Assembly (NCBI GenBank): GCA_903884655.1 | Contig: CAISFO010000056.1 | Location: forward strand, 1-64,000 | Direction of reading: 5' to 3' | DNA from: an uncultured Holophagaceae bacterium | Lineage (GTDB): Bacteria > Acidobacteriota > Holophagae > Holophagales > Holophagaceae | DNA length: 64,000 nt | Shown here: in pieces, positions 1-8,935 of the stretch | How positions within the stretch are numbered: position 1 is the first letter of the stretch | Layout of the letters: every line of letters begins with the position of its first letter | Notes under the pieces: model-generated | Database searches by the model: none | Seen by the model: the letters and a program-made list of their open reading frames with translations, nothing else | Told to the model about the DNA's origin: nothing | Program-made: the position numbers and the translations under genes

Positions 1-73
1 GACTCTTAACCAGCCCGAGCCCTCCTGGTTGGAAATCGGAGGGTTGGAACGAATCTGTCTGGTGCGGCATGGA

Positions 74-91
74 GGGTTATCCAATTAACCC
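74..91. repeat. short inverted repeat upstream of the histidine kinase
   Basis: GGGTTA and TAACCC face each other across a 6-nt loop about 80 bp before the kinase start. It could be an operator or chance. No clear -10/-35 pair is visible in the first 168 bases, and I see no gene there. Confidence 0.3.
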
Positions 92-168
92 CTGCAACCA
101 CCCAAAATGCGGCGGAAGTGGTGCTTTCTAGGCACAATGCCTCAACAGTCACAGACGGGAGGCACGGG

Positions 169-2103
169 ATGGTGCGATCATCCCCCCCCGAATCGAGGTT
201 TCCGAACGTGGGCATGACTGATCCCGCCAATCCCCGTCCCATCCACCTGCTATCAGTGGGTGTGGCCGCTTCTACTCGATCTGAAATCGAGCGTGCATTC
301 TTAGCCCTGGAGGGGGGAGTTCCCCCTCTCTGCATGGACATCTCGACCTGGAGCGAGGCCCAGCTGGATGCCTTCGTGTGCGGCCCGAATGACGCCATCC
401 TCATGGGATCTGCCAGGGTGCCAAGTGAATGGCACCTTCGGATCAAGACATTCCACGCCCAGCACCCAGACCTCGTTGTCCTGGGACGGGTGGCTCGTAA
501 CAATCCGACCCAGGGCCTCACCCTTCTGGCAGAGGGCTTTCAGGAGATCTGGACCCAAGCCTCCCAGGTTCCGCTGGCCCTGCGGCGGGCGCGTGCCCGC
601 CTCCAGGGCCAGCGACCCCAGGGCCCGGTGGCGCCGCGTGTTGAGGAGGGCTATCGATTCGACGCGCTCTTCCAGAACCTCTACGACTGGATCTACGTCT
701 TAGGAATCTCCGAGCAGGGAGAGATGACCTTCGAGACCGTGAATCCCCCCCTCCACGCCGGAAGCAGCTTCCTGAACCCTGACTTCGAGGGTCGGACACC
801 TGAGTCCTGCCTCTCGGAGACCAGCGCCTCAGTGCTCATCCCGCACTTCCAGAGGGTGGTCAGCGAGGGAACACCTCTGCAGTTTGAGGAAGAGCATCTC
901 GTGGCCGGGCAGATCCGCACCTTCCAGACCATCCTCACGCCGGTCCGGAATAAGTGGAGTCGCATCCACCGCATCGCCGGCATCTCCCGGGACATCACGG
1001 CCCTCAAGGTCACCCAGGCCGAGTTGCGAGCCAGTGAGGAGCGCCTGAACTATGCCCTGGAGGGCACCCAGCAGGGCCTCTGGGACTGGAACCTGGCCAC
1101 GGGCGGCGTGTACCGGAGCCCACGCTGGGCTGGGATGTTGGGGTATGACCCCGCCAGCATCGCCCCCACCGTCGAGGCCGGGTTGGATCTGATCCACCCG
1201 GAGGACCGCCTCCAGACTGAGGCCGCCCTGAACGCCCATCTGGAGGGCCGACTGCCGGGTCTCCAGGCCGAGTACCGGCTCCGGACGAGCGGTGGCGAGT
1301 GGCTCTGGGTCTTCGATGCGGGCAAGGTCGTGGCCTGGGACAGCGAGGGACGGCCGGCCCGCATGGCGGGCATGTGCACGGACATCACCGAGCGGCGCCG
1401 GGCCGAGGAGTCCCTGCGGGCCCTGGTGGGGGGCGTGGTGCACGAGATCCGCAACCCGGTCTACGGCATCTCCATCAACCTGGACGCCCTGGAGGCCACC
1501 TTCGGCGACGAGCCTCGATATCACTCCTACCTGGTGGCCCTGCGGGAGAGCGCCGAGCGCATCCAGAGCCTCATGAACGACCTGCGGGATTATGGGGAGC
1601 CCCGGACCCTCAACCCCGAGCCCTGCCGGGTGCGGGGCCTGCTGGAGGACGCCCTGCGGACCTGCGATGCCCTTCAGGTTGAGAAGCACTGCCGGGTGCG
1701 ACTGGCCCTGGAGGACGAGGCCCTGGTCCTCCCCCTGAACGCGCGGCGCATGCACCAGGTCTTCCGGAATCTCATTGAGAACGCCCTCCACCACTCTCCG
1801 GCTCAGGGCACCATCTCGGTGCGGGGACGGCACTTGCGGGACGAGGGCCACGATTGGTGGACCTTCACGGTGGAAGATGAGGGCCCAGGCTTCGAGCCCG
1901 AGCACCTAGCCCGGGCTTTCGAGCCCTTCTTCACCCGCCGCAAGGGCGGCACCGGCCTGGGCCTCTCCATCGTGAAGCGGGTGGTAGAGGAGCACGGCGG
2001 CACGGTCTACGCGGAGAACCGCGGGGGGGCAGGCGCCCGGGTCACCCTGAGGCTACCGGCCCCGCGTCGGCGCATGGAACTGATCGGAGGTCCCCTTGGC
2101 TAG
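169..2103 (+). CDS. PAS-domain sensor histidine kinase (NtrB-like partner of the next gene)
   Basis: Two-component sensor kinase of 644 aa. No membrane span is visible, so it is probably cytoplasmic. Residues about 15-140 resemble a degenerate receiver-like fold. Two PAS regions follow (about 155-270 and 285-405, the second ending in a PAC-like DITERRRAEE). HisKA has phospho-acceptor H425 in VVHEIRNP. HATPase_c shows an N box near 535 (NLIENALHH), DEGPGF and GGTGLGLSIV. The ATG at 169 is chosen because GGGAGG sits 6 bp upstream; the frame stays open to 118, and 214 is another ATG. The 3' end overlaps the response regulator by 8 bp, so the two are co-translated and are the natural partners. 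The ligand cannot be told from sequence. Seen: motifs and overlap. Inferred: pairing. Confidence 0.9.
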   Translation: MVRSSPPESRFPNVGMTDPANPRPIHLLSVGVAASTRSEIERAFLALEGGVPPLCMDISTWSEAQLDAFVCGPNDAILMGSARVPSEWHLRIKTFHAQHPDLVVLGRVARNNPTQGLTLLAEGFQEIWTQASQVPLALRRARARLQGQRPQGPVAPRVEEGYRFDALFQNLYDWIYVLGISEQGEMTFETVNPPLHAGSSFLNPDFEGRTPESCLSETSASVLIPHFQRVVSEGTPLQFEEEHLVAGQIRTFQTILTPVRNKWSRIHRIAGISRDITALKVTQAELRASEERLNYALEGTQQGLWDWNLATGGVYRSPRWAGMLGYDPASIAPTVEAGLDLIHPEDRLQTEAALNAHLEGRLPGLQAEYRLRTSGGEWLWVFDAGKVVAWDSEGRPARMAGMCTDITERRRAEESLRALVGGVVHEIRNPVYGISINLDALEATFGDEPRYHSYLVALRESAERIQSLMNDLRDYGEPRTLNPEPCRVRGLLEDALRTCDALQVEKHCRVRLALEDEALVLPLNARRMHQVFRNLIENALHHSPAQGTISVRGRHLRDEGHDWWTFTVEDEGPGFEPEHLARAFEPFFTRRKGGTGLGLSIVKRVVEEHGGTVYAENRGGAGARVTLRLPAPRRRMELIGGPLG

Positions 2104-3439
2104 GCCCAAGATCCTGCTGGTAGAAGATGATCCGGCGGTGCGGCACGGCATGGCCGCCTTCCTGCGGGCCAGTGACCTGGACGTGGACGAGGCGGAGACC
2201 TGCGCCAAGGCCACGGAGCTGTTCAAGGCCGGAGGCTACGATGTGGTGGTGGCCGACTACAGCCTGCCGGATGGCACCTCTCTGGACCTGTTGCCCCAGT
2301 TCAAGCGCCTCAGCGAAGACACCCCCTTCATCATCCTGACGGCCCACGGCTCCATCGACCTGGCAGTGCGGGCCATCAAGGAGGGCGCCGAGCAGTTCCT
2401 CACCAAGCCCGTGGAATCCAAGGCTCTCCTGGTGCTGGTCCGGCGCCTCCTGCAGCAACAGCGGCTCCGCAAGCGGCAGGAGCTGGCCACCCGCGAGCAG
2501 CCCAGCCCCATGGACCCCTTCCAGGGGGTGAGCGCCACCATCCGGCGCCTGGAGGAGCAAGCCCGGCTCATGCTGGAGTGGGACAGCCCCATCCTCATCC
2601 TGGGAGAGACCGGCGCGGGCAAGGGTGTCCTGGCCCGCTGGATCCACACCAACGGCCCCCGCCGGGAGGAGGCCTTCGTCAACCTCAACTGTGCCGGCCT
2701 CAGCCGGGAGTTGCTGGAGACGGAACTCTTCGGTCATGAGCGCGGGGCCTTCACGGGCGCCATTGCCGCCAAGCAGGGCCTGCTGGAGGTGGGCCACCGG
2801 GGCGTCATCTTCCTGGACGAGATCGGGGACATGGATCCGGCCATCCAGCCCAAGCTGCTCAAGGCGCTGGAGGAGAAGTCCTTCCGGCGTTTGGGGGACG
2901 TGCGCGACCGCCACGTGGACATCCGCCTCATCGCCAGCACCAACGTGGACCTCGAGGAGGCCGTGCGGACCAAGAAATTCCGGGACGACCTCTACTACCG
3001 GGTGAGCACCCTCACCCTGCGCATCCCGCCCCTGCGCGAGCGCCCCGAGGACATCCCCATCCTGGCCCGCTCCATCCTCCAGAATGTCTGCCGCCGCATG
3101 GGCAAGGCCCAGGTGGAACTGAATCCAGAGGCCGAGACGATGTTGCTGCGGTACCACTGGCCTGGCAATCTTCGGGAGCTGGCCAATGTGCTGGAGCGGG
3201 CCATGATCCTCCAGCAGGGGGATCAACTGGATCCCGGCGCGCTGGGTCTCCAGGTCCGGCTGGGTGCGGCTCCGGAGGCTGCAGACGCTGTACTCCCCCG
3301 GCGCGAGATGGAACGGCTCCACGTGGAGCGGGTCATGCAGCGAACGGCGGGCAACGTGACCGAAGCCGCCCAGATCCTGGGCATGGCCCGGCGAACCCTC
3401 TACGACCGCCTCAAGGCCCTGGGCCTCCCCCGCGAATGA
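2096..3439 (+). CDS. NtrC-family sigma54-dependent response regulator
   Basis: Transcription activator of 447 aa acting at sigma54 promoters. The receiver domain (about 4-120) has the acidic pair D11/D12 and phospho-acceptor D54. The AAA+ domain (about 145-380) has Walker A GETGAGKG, the sigma54-contact loop GAFTGA and Walker B FLDEIGD. The C-terminus carries a Fis-type helix-turn-helix (TAGNVTEAAQILGMARRTLY). Start is TTG 2096, with GGAGG 5 bp upstream and inside the end of the kinase gene. It is immediately followed (ATGA overlap) by the phosphoesterase. It lies just upstream of three sigma54 promoters, each with a paired palindromic upstream site (5823, 8685, 11718), making it the obvious candidate activator. 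That link is inference. Confidence 0.95.
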   Translation: MARPKILLVEDDPAVRHGMAAFLRASDLDVDEAETCAKATELFKAGGYDVVVADYSLPDGTSLDLLPQFKRLSEDTPFIILTAHGSIDLAVRAIKEGAEQFLTKPVESKALLVLVRRLLQQQRLRKRQELATREQPSPMDPFQGVSATIRRLEEQARLMLEWDSPILILGETGAGKGVLARWIHTNGPRREEAFVNLNCAGLSRELLETELFGHERGAFTGAIAAKQGLLEVGHRGVIFLDEIGDMDPAIQPKLLKALEEKSFRRLGDVRDRHVDIRLIASTNVDLEEAVRTKKFRDDLYYRVSTLTLRIPPLRERPEDIPILARSILQNVCRRMGKAQVELNPEAETMLLRYHWPGNLRELANVLERAMILQQGDQLDPGALGLQVRLGAAPEAADAVLPRREMERLHVERVMQRTAGNVTEAAQILGMARRTLYDRLKALGLPRE

Positions 3440-4518
3440 GCGCCGCCTGGTTCCCCCGACTCAGGCCCTTCGTGGCCCTCCTGCTGGCGACCCTGCTGGC
3501 GGCCCAGGCTGCACCGCCTCGCAGCGATGGTCCTTACGTGTTGTGGGAAGGCCAGGAGGCCCGGGTGCTGAACGTGCGCGAAGGCAAGGCTGCGGAAACT
3601 CGGCTCCGGGCGCCGTACGACCTGGACCTGCCAGGACTGGGATCCCTGCGGCTGGAGCCGAGGCTCCCGATCCCTGAAACGGCCAGCCTGCCCCTGCCCG
3701 AACGCATCGCCGCCCTCAGCGATATCCACGGAAACCTCGCGGGCATGACGGCCCTCCTGCTGGCCCACTGTGTGATCGACACGAAGCGGCAATGGATCTT
3801 CGGCCGGGGCCACCTGGTGGTGGCCGGGGATGTCTTCGACCGGGGGGGCCGGGTCACGGACTGCTTCTGGCTGCTGCGCCACCTGGAGGCTCAGGCCCGG
3901 AAGGCCGGGGGCCGGGTGCATATGATCCTGGGCAATCACGAAGTGGGGGCCCTGCGGGGCGACGAGCGGTACCTGCACCCGGACTATCAGGAGCTCCAGA
4001 AGAAGCTCCTTGGCCTGGATCAGAAAGCGCTCTACGGGCCGACCACGGAGTTGGGGCGCTGGTTGCGGAGTCGCCCGGTACTGCTGCGCCTCGGGCCCTT
4101 CCTTTTCGCGCACGGCGGCCCATCGCCCACCATGATGGCGGAGGAGAAGGATCTGGACAGCCTCAACGCGGCCTTTCGGCGGTCCATCGATGAAGCCGGC
4201 AAGCCCCGACTTCAGGGCCGGGACGGCCCGATCTGGTACCGCGGCCTGATCCCCGGCAAGGAGACGAAAGGTCCCGATGCCAGTGGTGAGGACGTGGACC
4301 GAATTGTGGCGGCTTTTGGTGTCCGCACCATCGTGGTTGGCCACTCAACGCTTAAACGCGGCATCGCAGCCTTCCATGGGGGCCGGGTCCATGGCATCGA
4401 TGCCGACCTCCAGTCCGGCGGTCCCGGAGAGCTGTGGCTCTTCAAGCAGGGCAACTGCTTCCAGGGGCGGTCGGATGGCTCCCTGCGCCCGTTGCCCATG
4501 GGTGAGATGCTCCCTTGA
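3436..4518 (+). CDS. exported calcineurin-like metallophosphoesterase
   Basis: Predicted periplasmic or outer-surface phosphoesterase of 360 aa. An N-terminal signal peptide (hydrophobic about 10-24, then AQA) precedes the metallophosphatase fold. Metal-binding motifs are LSDIHGN (about 95), GDVFDRGG (about 132), GNHE (about 165), and late histidines in FAHGG and VVGHS. The order matches PPP-like bacterial (Shewanella-like) phosphatases; the substrate cannot be assigned. ATG overlaps the response-regulator stop as ATGA, so it belongs to the kinase/regulator operon. Coupling to that operon suggests phosphate-ester or polyphosphate metabolism, which fits the downstream genes, but this is inference. 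Confidence 0.85.
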   Translation: MSAAWFPRLRPFVALLLATLLAAQAAPPRSDGPYVLWEGQEARVLNVREGKAAETRLRAPYDLDLPGLGSLRLEPRLPIPETASLPLPERIAALSDIHGNLAGMTALLLAHCVIDTKRQWIFGRGHLVVAGDVFDRGGRVTDCFWLLRHLEAQARKAGGRVHMILGNHEVGALRGDERYLHPDYQELQKKLLGLDQKALYGPTTELGRWLRSRPVLLRLGPFLFAHGGPSPTMMAEEKDLDSLNAAFRRSIDEAGKPRLQGRDGPIWYRGLIPGKETKGPDASGEDVDRIVAAFGVRTIVVGHSTLKRGIAAFHGGRVHGIDADLQSGGPGELWLFKQGNCFQGRSDGSLRPLPMGEMLP

Positions 4519-5753
4519 ATCCGGCCATCCCCAGGCATGATCCCTACCTTGCGCTGCGATATCCGGCGTATCGCTGGCTGCTCACGGGCACCCTGACGAT
4601 GTATTCGGGATTCTTCCTGCAGAGCCTGGTCATGGGCTGGCAGGTCTACGAACTGACCCATGATCCGCTTTCACTGGGCCTGATCGGGTTGGCTGAAGCC
4701 CTGCCTTGTCTCGCCCTGACCCTGTTCGGTGGCTGGGCCGCGGATCGTTGGGACCGCCGGCATCTCTCCGTGGGCGCCACCTCGCTGCTGTTGGGCTGCG
4801 CCATCCTCCTGCTGGGGCTCAACCTCCAACCGCAGCTGCGGAGCACCTGGCCCTTCTACGCCATCCAGGCCCTGGCCGGGGTGGGTCGTGCCTTCTTCCG
4901 GCCCGCAACCCAGTCCCTGGGGACCGATCTGGTGCCCAAGGAGGCCTACCAAAACGCCGCCACTTGGCGCAGCTCTATCCAGCACTTGTCCAGGGCTCTT
5001 GGGCCGGCCCTCGGTGGTCTGCTGTATGCCTATGGCAGTGGCCGGTTGGCCTACTCGGTCGAGGTCCTGCTCATGGCCACGAGCGTTTACGCCTGGGCCC
5101 GCATCAGGGCCAAGGCGCCGCTGCCGGACCCCGCACTGCCCATCTGGCAGGGCTTGTCCGAAGGAATCTCCTTCATCGCCGGGAAGCGCCTGCTCCTGGC
5201 GGCGATCACCCTGGATCTCTTTGCCGTGATGTTTGGCGGGGCGTTGGCCCTGCTGCCGGCCTTTGCCAGCGATGTGCTGCGGATCGGCCCCCAGGGGCTC
5301 GGCCTCCTGCGTGCAGCACCGGCTCTGGGCTCGGTGCTCATGGCCATCGGCCTCGCGCACCACGGCACCATGCATCGGGCGGGGAGGGTCCTCTTGTCCA
5401 GCATCGCGGGCTTTGGGCTCTGCTGGATCGCCTTCGCCTTTTCCACCAGCTTCGGGTGCTCCGCGTTCCTCCTCCTGGCCAGCGGAGCCTTCGACAACGT
5501 CAGCTCCGTGCTGCGCGCAACTCTCATCCAGACCCTCACGCCTCGCGAGCTCATGGGTCGGGCCCAGGCCGTCAACGGGCTCTTCATCGCCAGCAGCAAC
5601 GAGCTGGGGGCCTTCGAATCTGGTCTGGCCGCGCGGTTGATGGGTCTGGTACCCAGTGTGGTGCTGGGCGGGTGCCTGAGCTTGGCGGCTGTGGGCGTGG
5701 CTGCCTGGCGGGTTCCGGAACTGCGGAAACTGAAGCGAATCGTGGTGGATTGA
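4515..5753 (+). CDS. MFS transporter (EntS/MFS_3-like)
   Basis: Major facilitator protein of 412 aa with about 12 membrane spans. The inter-helix motif GWAADRWDRRH (about 74-84) is the MFS loop 2-3 signature. The 'ALPCLALTLFGG' and 'FFRPATQSL' regions resemble EntS-type exporters. Start is TTG 4515 overlapping the previous stop codon, so it is the fourth gene of the kinase operon. No substrate-specific feature is visible. It may export a small molecule or simply be carried with the signalling genes. Confidence 0.85.
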   Translation: MNPAIPRHDPYLALRYPAYRWLLTGTLTMYSGFFLQSLVMGWQVYELTHDPLSLGLIGLAEALPCLALTLFGGWAADRWDRRHLSVGATSLLLGCAILLLGLNLQPQLRSTWPFYAIQALAGVGRAFFRPATQSLGTDLVPKEAYQNAATWRSSIQHLSRALGPALGGLLYAYGSGRLAYSVEVLLMATSVYAWARIRAKAPLPDPALPIWQGLSEGISFIAGKRLLLAAITLDLFAVMFGGALALLPAFASDVLRIGPQGLGLLRAAPALGSVLMAIGLAHHGTMHRAGRVLLSSIAGFGLCWIAFAFSTSFGCSAFLLLASGAFDNVSSVLRATLIQTLTPRELMGRAQAVNGLFIASSNELGAFESGLAARLMGLVPSVVLGGCLSLAAVGVAAWRVPELRKLKRIVVD

Positions 5754-5822
5754 GGGCGGATGGTGCGCCGGATCCACTTCTCTCGGCTTACGGGGCACTC
5801 CATCCGTCCGCGCTGAGGGAGT

Positions 5823-5859
5823 GTGCGGAATTTCGCGCAGGTGGCGCGGGAATCCGCAC
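5823..5859. promoter_or_regulatory. paired palindromic upstream activator sites, copy A
   Basis: Two 16-bp near-palindromes lie side by side: GTGCGGAATTTCGCGC at 5823-5838 and GCGCGGGAATCCGCAC at 5844-5859. Their centres are 21 bp apart, two helical turns. The same design recurs at 8685 and 11718. The midpoint of the pair is 93 bp upstream of the sigma54-like element at 5934. These look like binding sites for a dimeric sigma54 activator, probably the regulator encoded at 2096 (inference). Confidence 0.75.
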
Positions 5860-5933
5860 GGTTCAAAGGGTGGCTTCCGAGTCGGTGTTTCAATAAAACA
5901 CTACAAGCAGGTTGTTTATGGATTCGTCGAATC

Positions 5934-5949
5934 TGGCACGGGAATTCCA
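5934..5949 (+). promoter_or_regulatory. sigma54-like promoter A (imperfect -12)
   Basis: TGGCACGGGAATTCCA matches the -24 box of sigma54 promoters exactly (TGGCAC). It has TTCC rather than TTGC at -12, so the key GC is CC. On sequence alone it would be weak. The distance to the paired upstream sites (93 bp) is the same as at the two good promoters, which is why I keep it. It would drive the Big_2 lipoprotein gene at 6015. Confidence 0.55.
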
Positions 5950-6014
5950 GCCTGATTTCGGAACAGTCTTGCCTGCTCATCACCAAGTCATCCATTCTCC
6001 CGGGAGAAATCAAC

Positions 6015-7574
6015 ATGAAACCCATCTTCTCTAAGTCCACCTGTCCAGACCGGGCTCACAAGTCGTCCAGGAGCAGGGGGTGGCTTGCCTCGGTAATGAC
6101 CACCGGCATCGTGGTCCTCACCTCCCTCTTGGTCGGGTGCTTCCAAAAGCACGGCGGGATCATTCCCCCCGTGGCTGTGACCGGCGTGACCCTGAGCAAG
6201 ACCACGCTCACCTTACCCTTTGGTAGCGCCGCCAGCACCCTGACGGCCACCGTGGCTCCGGCGGATGCAGCCTATCCCTCTGTAACCTGGTCCACCAGCA
6301 ATGCGGCGGTCGCCACGGTCGCCAACGGCACGGTCACTCCCCTGGCCGTGGGCTCGGCGACCATCACGGTCACCACTACGGATGGTGGCTACACAGCCAC
6401 CTGCGCGGTGACGGTTGCGCCGATCTCCGTCACGGGCGTCACTCTGAACAAGACGACCCTCAGCCTGGTGGCTGGCGGGGCCACGGGCGCCCTGACCGCC
6501 ACGGTGGCACCGGCCAATGCAACCAATCCTGCTGTGACCTGGGCGAGCAGCAATGCCGCTGTGGCCACGGTGGCCAATGGTGTCGTGACCCCGCTGACCG
6601 TGGGCACGACGACCATCACGGTCTCCACGGTGGAGGGCGCGAAATCGGCCACCTGCGCCGTGACTGTGAGTGCCCTGAATGTTCCGGTCACTGGTGTCAC
6701 GGTGGCACCCGCCACGGTTACGCTCAGCCCCGGCACCACCAAGGCCCTGACCGCGACGGTGGCTCCCGCCAACGCCAGCAATACCGCCGTGACCTGGAGC
6801 AGTAGCGCCACCGCCACGGCCACGGTTTCCGCCAGCGGTGTGGTCACCGCCGTGGGCCTGGGCGCCGCCAATATCATCGCCACCACAACGGATGGTGCCT
6901 TTACCTCGAACTGCGTCGTGACGGTCAGCCCCAGTTTCTACGGCTTCACCGCCACGGGCCTGGTGTATGCCAAGGTTGGCCTCACCGGTGCCTGGAGCCA
7001 GGTCGGATCCAACGCTGCCACCGGCGTCACGGCCTTCGGCCCTGTGCTCAGCCTCAACGGCAATGATTTCTTCGCCATCACCAACACACCCACCAATGGT
7101 CTCATCTGGCAGCTGACGGGCCCCACGGGGACCTGGACCAATGTCGGCACCCAGGTGGCCTCGGGCACCGCCAAGGCTGGCGCCTACGATGGAACCAACT
7201 TCTACGCCTTCACCAGCACGGGCAAGTACAACACCAAGGCAGGCGTGGCCGGGACCTGGAACGCCGCCAACGGAACGGGCGCGGGCATGGTGGCCATTTG
7301 CAGCGCCATGATCAGTGGAACCAACTTCCTGGGCTTCCAGGCCACGGGTGAGCTGTTCTCCAACCCCATGGCCACCGCCGCCACCAGCGCCTGGACCTCC
7401 GTCAGCACCGCAACCTGCCCCGGGACCCTGGTCTCCGTGACCACGGACGGCACCAACTACTACGGCATCTCCAGCGATGGCCAGCTCTACCAGAAGACCG
7501 GCAATGCCGGTACCTGGGCCAACGTCAGCACCAACACCGCCGGCGTGGTGCTGGTTGCGGTGGTCTTCCACTAG
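6015..7574 (+). CDS. Big_2-repeat lipoprotein with C-terminal five-fold repeats
   Basis: Predicted lipoprotein of 519 aa. A long basic N-region is followed by a hydrophobic stretch and the lipobox LLVGC, with Cys42 as lipidation site. Three bacterial Ig-like (Big_2) domains span about 54-135, 137-222 and 223-305, each with the pattern VTGVTL...TLTATVAP...VTWSSSN..VATV..GVVT. Residues about 307-519 hold five repeats of about 40 aa of the form FYGFTATGxxY...GTWxxV, resembling a small beta-propeller or tectonin-like fold. Start ATG 6015 has GGGAGAA upstream; the frame is open from 5823 but that part overlaps the promoter. It is surface or periplasmic, perhaps adhesive or binding; function unknown. 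It is the first target of the paired-site sigma54 promoters. Confidence 0.8.
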   Translation: MKPIFSKSTCPDRAHKSSRSRGWLASVMTTGIVVLTSLLVGCFQKHGGIIPPVAVTGVTLSKTTLTLPFGSAASTLTATVAPADAAYPSVTWSTSNAAVATVANGTVTPLAVGSATITVTTTDGGYTATCAVTVAPISVTGVTLNKTTLSLVAGGATGALTATVAPANATNPAVTWASSNAAVATVANGVVTPLTVGTTTITVSTVEGAKSATCAVTVSALNVPVTGVTVAPATVTLSPGTTKALTATVAPANASNTAVTWSSSATATATVSASGVVTAVGLGAANIIATTTDGAFTSNCVVTVSPSFYGFTATGLVYAKVGLTGAWSQVGSNAATGVTAFGPVLSLNGNDFFAITNTPTNGLIWQLTGPTGTWTNVGTQVASGTAKAGAYDGTNFYAFTSTGKYNTKAGVAGTWNAANGTGAGMVAICSAMISGTNFLGFQATGELFSNPMATAATSAWTSVSTATCPGTLVSVTTDGTNYYGISSDGQLYQKTGNAGTWANVSTNTAGVVLVAVVFH

Positions 7575-7608
7575 ACCCGGCCCAATTCGGCAACACTGAT
7601 AGGCATGC

Positions 7609-7655
7609 GCCACCATCCCCCCCCGGGAGGCCTAGGCCCCCCCGGGGGGGGTGCT
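7609..7655 (+). terminator. probable intrinsic terminator after the Big_2 gene
   Basis: An imperfect GC-only inverted repeat (CACC-A-TCCCCCCCCGGG against CCCCCCCGGGGGGGGTGC) with GAGGCCTAGG-type centre is followed by CTTTAAATT. The U-tract is poor. It would separate the lipoprotein transcript from the next gene, at least partly. Confidence 0.5.
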
Positions 7656-7694
7656 TTAAATTGGTCGGGTCATTCCACCCGAAAGGACATCTCC

Positions 7695-8648
7695 GTGGTT
7701 CTGAGGCTCCAATCCATCCTGGCCTGCTCCTTCCTGCTTCTGGTGGCGGGTGCCCAGGCCCCGGCCTCGGAGACCCCAGGAGCCCTGCACCTGCGGATGA
7801 TCCAGAAGCACCCGGCCCCGGCCCTGACGCGGCTCTCGGGTCGGGAATTCAAGTGGCTCGTGGATCCCGCGCGGCTACCCCAGGCCCCTGAGGCGGCCTT
7901 CGCGGAGCTCTGGAGCCGCGTCGAAGGGGCCGCTGAAAAGGCCGGTTTCGTCACCGCCTCCCGCAAGGGGGCCAAGGCCCTCAAGCTCGAGACCGCCGTC
8001 AAGGAATACCTCGACACGCCCGGCCAGGACCTCTGGAAGCAGGGCTATGTCCTGCGGGTGACCGCCAAGGCACGCAAGGGCGGGGGGCTGCGGAGCGTCA
8101 CGGTCAAGGCCATCCATGCAGAGTTCGAGCGGACCATGGCCACCCCGCTGCTGGTGCAGGGTGCCCCGGCCATCACGGAAGCGGAAGGCAATGTGGGCTT
8201 CGGGCGGGAGGGCCGGCTCGCGGAATATGTGGAAAAGGGCAGCACCTGGCAGGTGGCCGCCGAGGAACTGGCTTCCCTCAGCCTGGGGGATTTCGGGAAG
8301 TACATGCCAGAGCTCCTGAAGCTGGGGCTGCCGGCGAGCACGCGCCTGGTGTCCACCAAGGTCTATGCCCTCCAGGTGAAGGCCGGCTCCCTGACCGCGC
8401 CCGGGGTGGATCCCCTGCCGGTGTCCATGGAGGGCTGGTCGAGAACGGAGGGGGGCCCGATCTTCCTCTTCGACCTGTCCTACCGGTTGGCCGGGAGCTA
8501 CTACCAAGGTGCCGCGTCCCACGAGGCTGCGGAGCGCTTCATGACGCAGGTGCTGGGCGGCGAGCTGAAGGACCTCAACCTGCCAACCTCGGGCCGCTGG
8601 GGCGGCTCCAAGGTCAGGGCGCTGCTGAACCGGCCCTTGTCCGAGTAG
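7695..8648 (+). CDS. exported CYTH-like (triphosphate-tunnel fold) protein
   Basis: Protein of 317 aa with a signal peptide (hydrophobic core to about 18, AGAQAPA). The body has CYTH-type order. It starts with GREFKW (E-x-K element, about 47), followed by EYLDTPGQDLWKQGYVLRV and RSVTVKA, matching the 'YYDTPDLALxxxGxxLRxR...TLK' signature. Later come LVSTKVYALQV and a final GSKVRALL. The strand pattern of alternating charged residues suggests the TTM tunnel that binds tri- or polyphosphate, but metal ligands are not all recognisable. GTG 7695 is chosen: AAAGGA is 7 bp upstream and the signal peptide begins there. Exported CYTH proteins are uncommon. Substrate unknown. Confidence 0.6.
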   Translation: MVLRLQSILACSFLLLVAGAQAPASETPGALHLRMIQKHPAPALTRLSGREFKWLVDPARLPQAPEAAFAELWSRVEGAAEKAGFVTASRKGAKALKLETAVKEYLDTPGQDLWKQGYVLRVTAKARKGGGLRSVTVKAIHAEFERTMATPLLVQGAPAITEAEGNVGFGREGRLAEYVEKGSTWQVAAEELASLSLGDFGKYMPELLKLGLPASTRLVSTKVYALQVKAGSLTAPGVDPLPVSMEGWSRTEGGPIFLFDLSYRLAGSYYQGAASHEAAERFMTQVLGGELKDLNLPTSGRWGGSKVRALLNRPLSE

Positions 8649-8684
8649 ATCGCGGCATCGGGGAGGCGAAGCCCGGGGTGGCTT

Positions 8685-8720
8685 GTGCGAGTCTTCGCAC
8701 CCGTGTGCGGATCTCCGCAT
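8685..8720. promoter_or_regulatory. paired palindromic upstream activator sites, copy B
   Basis: GTGCGAGTCTTCGCAC at 8685-8700 (perfect 6-bp arms) and GTGCGGATCTCCGCAT at 8705-8720; centres 20 bp apart. Same motif and arrangement as 5823 and 11718. The midpoint is 92.5 bp upstream of the sigma54 element at 8795. Beyond this pair and the promoter, the 287-base gap before the next gene shows nothing else recognisable. Confidence 0.8.
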
Positions 8721-8794
8721 GCAGCCCGCCAAGGGGTCCAGGCCGAGGCTGCCAGAAGCGAGGCTGGATGGGACTCCACCTTTGTTGACCGCCT

Positions 8795-8810
8795 TGGCAT
8801 GTTTGATGCA
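8795..8810 (+). promoter_or_regulatory. sigma54 promoter B
   Basis: TGGCATGTTTGATGCA has GG at 8796-8797 and GC at 8808-8809, the invariant -24/-12 spacing, with only small departures from TGGCAC-N5-TTGCA. Expected transcription start is near 8821, giving a leader of about 115 nt before ATG 8936. It would drive the genes at 8936 and 10461. Confidence 0.8.
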
Positions 8811-8935
8811 GTTGGGTGCAGATCGGTGCACCACGCCAGCTCCCAACCAGGCCTTCCGCTCACCCGCGCGGAGCCCGGAAGGAATCAGGCCCGGTCGTCG
8901 CCCCGAATGGTCCGTCCCTTCCCTGGAGAACCTCC

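Noticed and set aside
829..1905. Long minus-strand frame (358 aa) inside the histidine kinase
   Set aside because: It is the antisense shadow of a GC-rich gene: no ribosome site, low-complexity His/Gln/Gly/Leu-rich translation, and the plus strand shows full kinase motifs.
6213..7616. 467-aa minus-strand frame opposite the Big_2 gene
   Set aside because: Gly/His-rich periodic translation mirrors the Big_2 repeats; a repeat-gene shadow.
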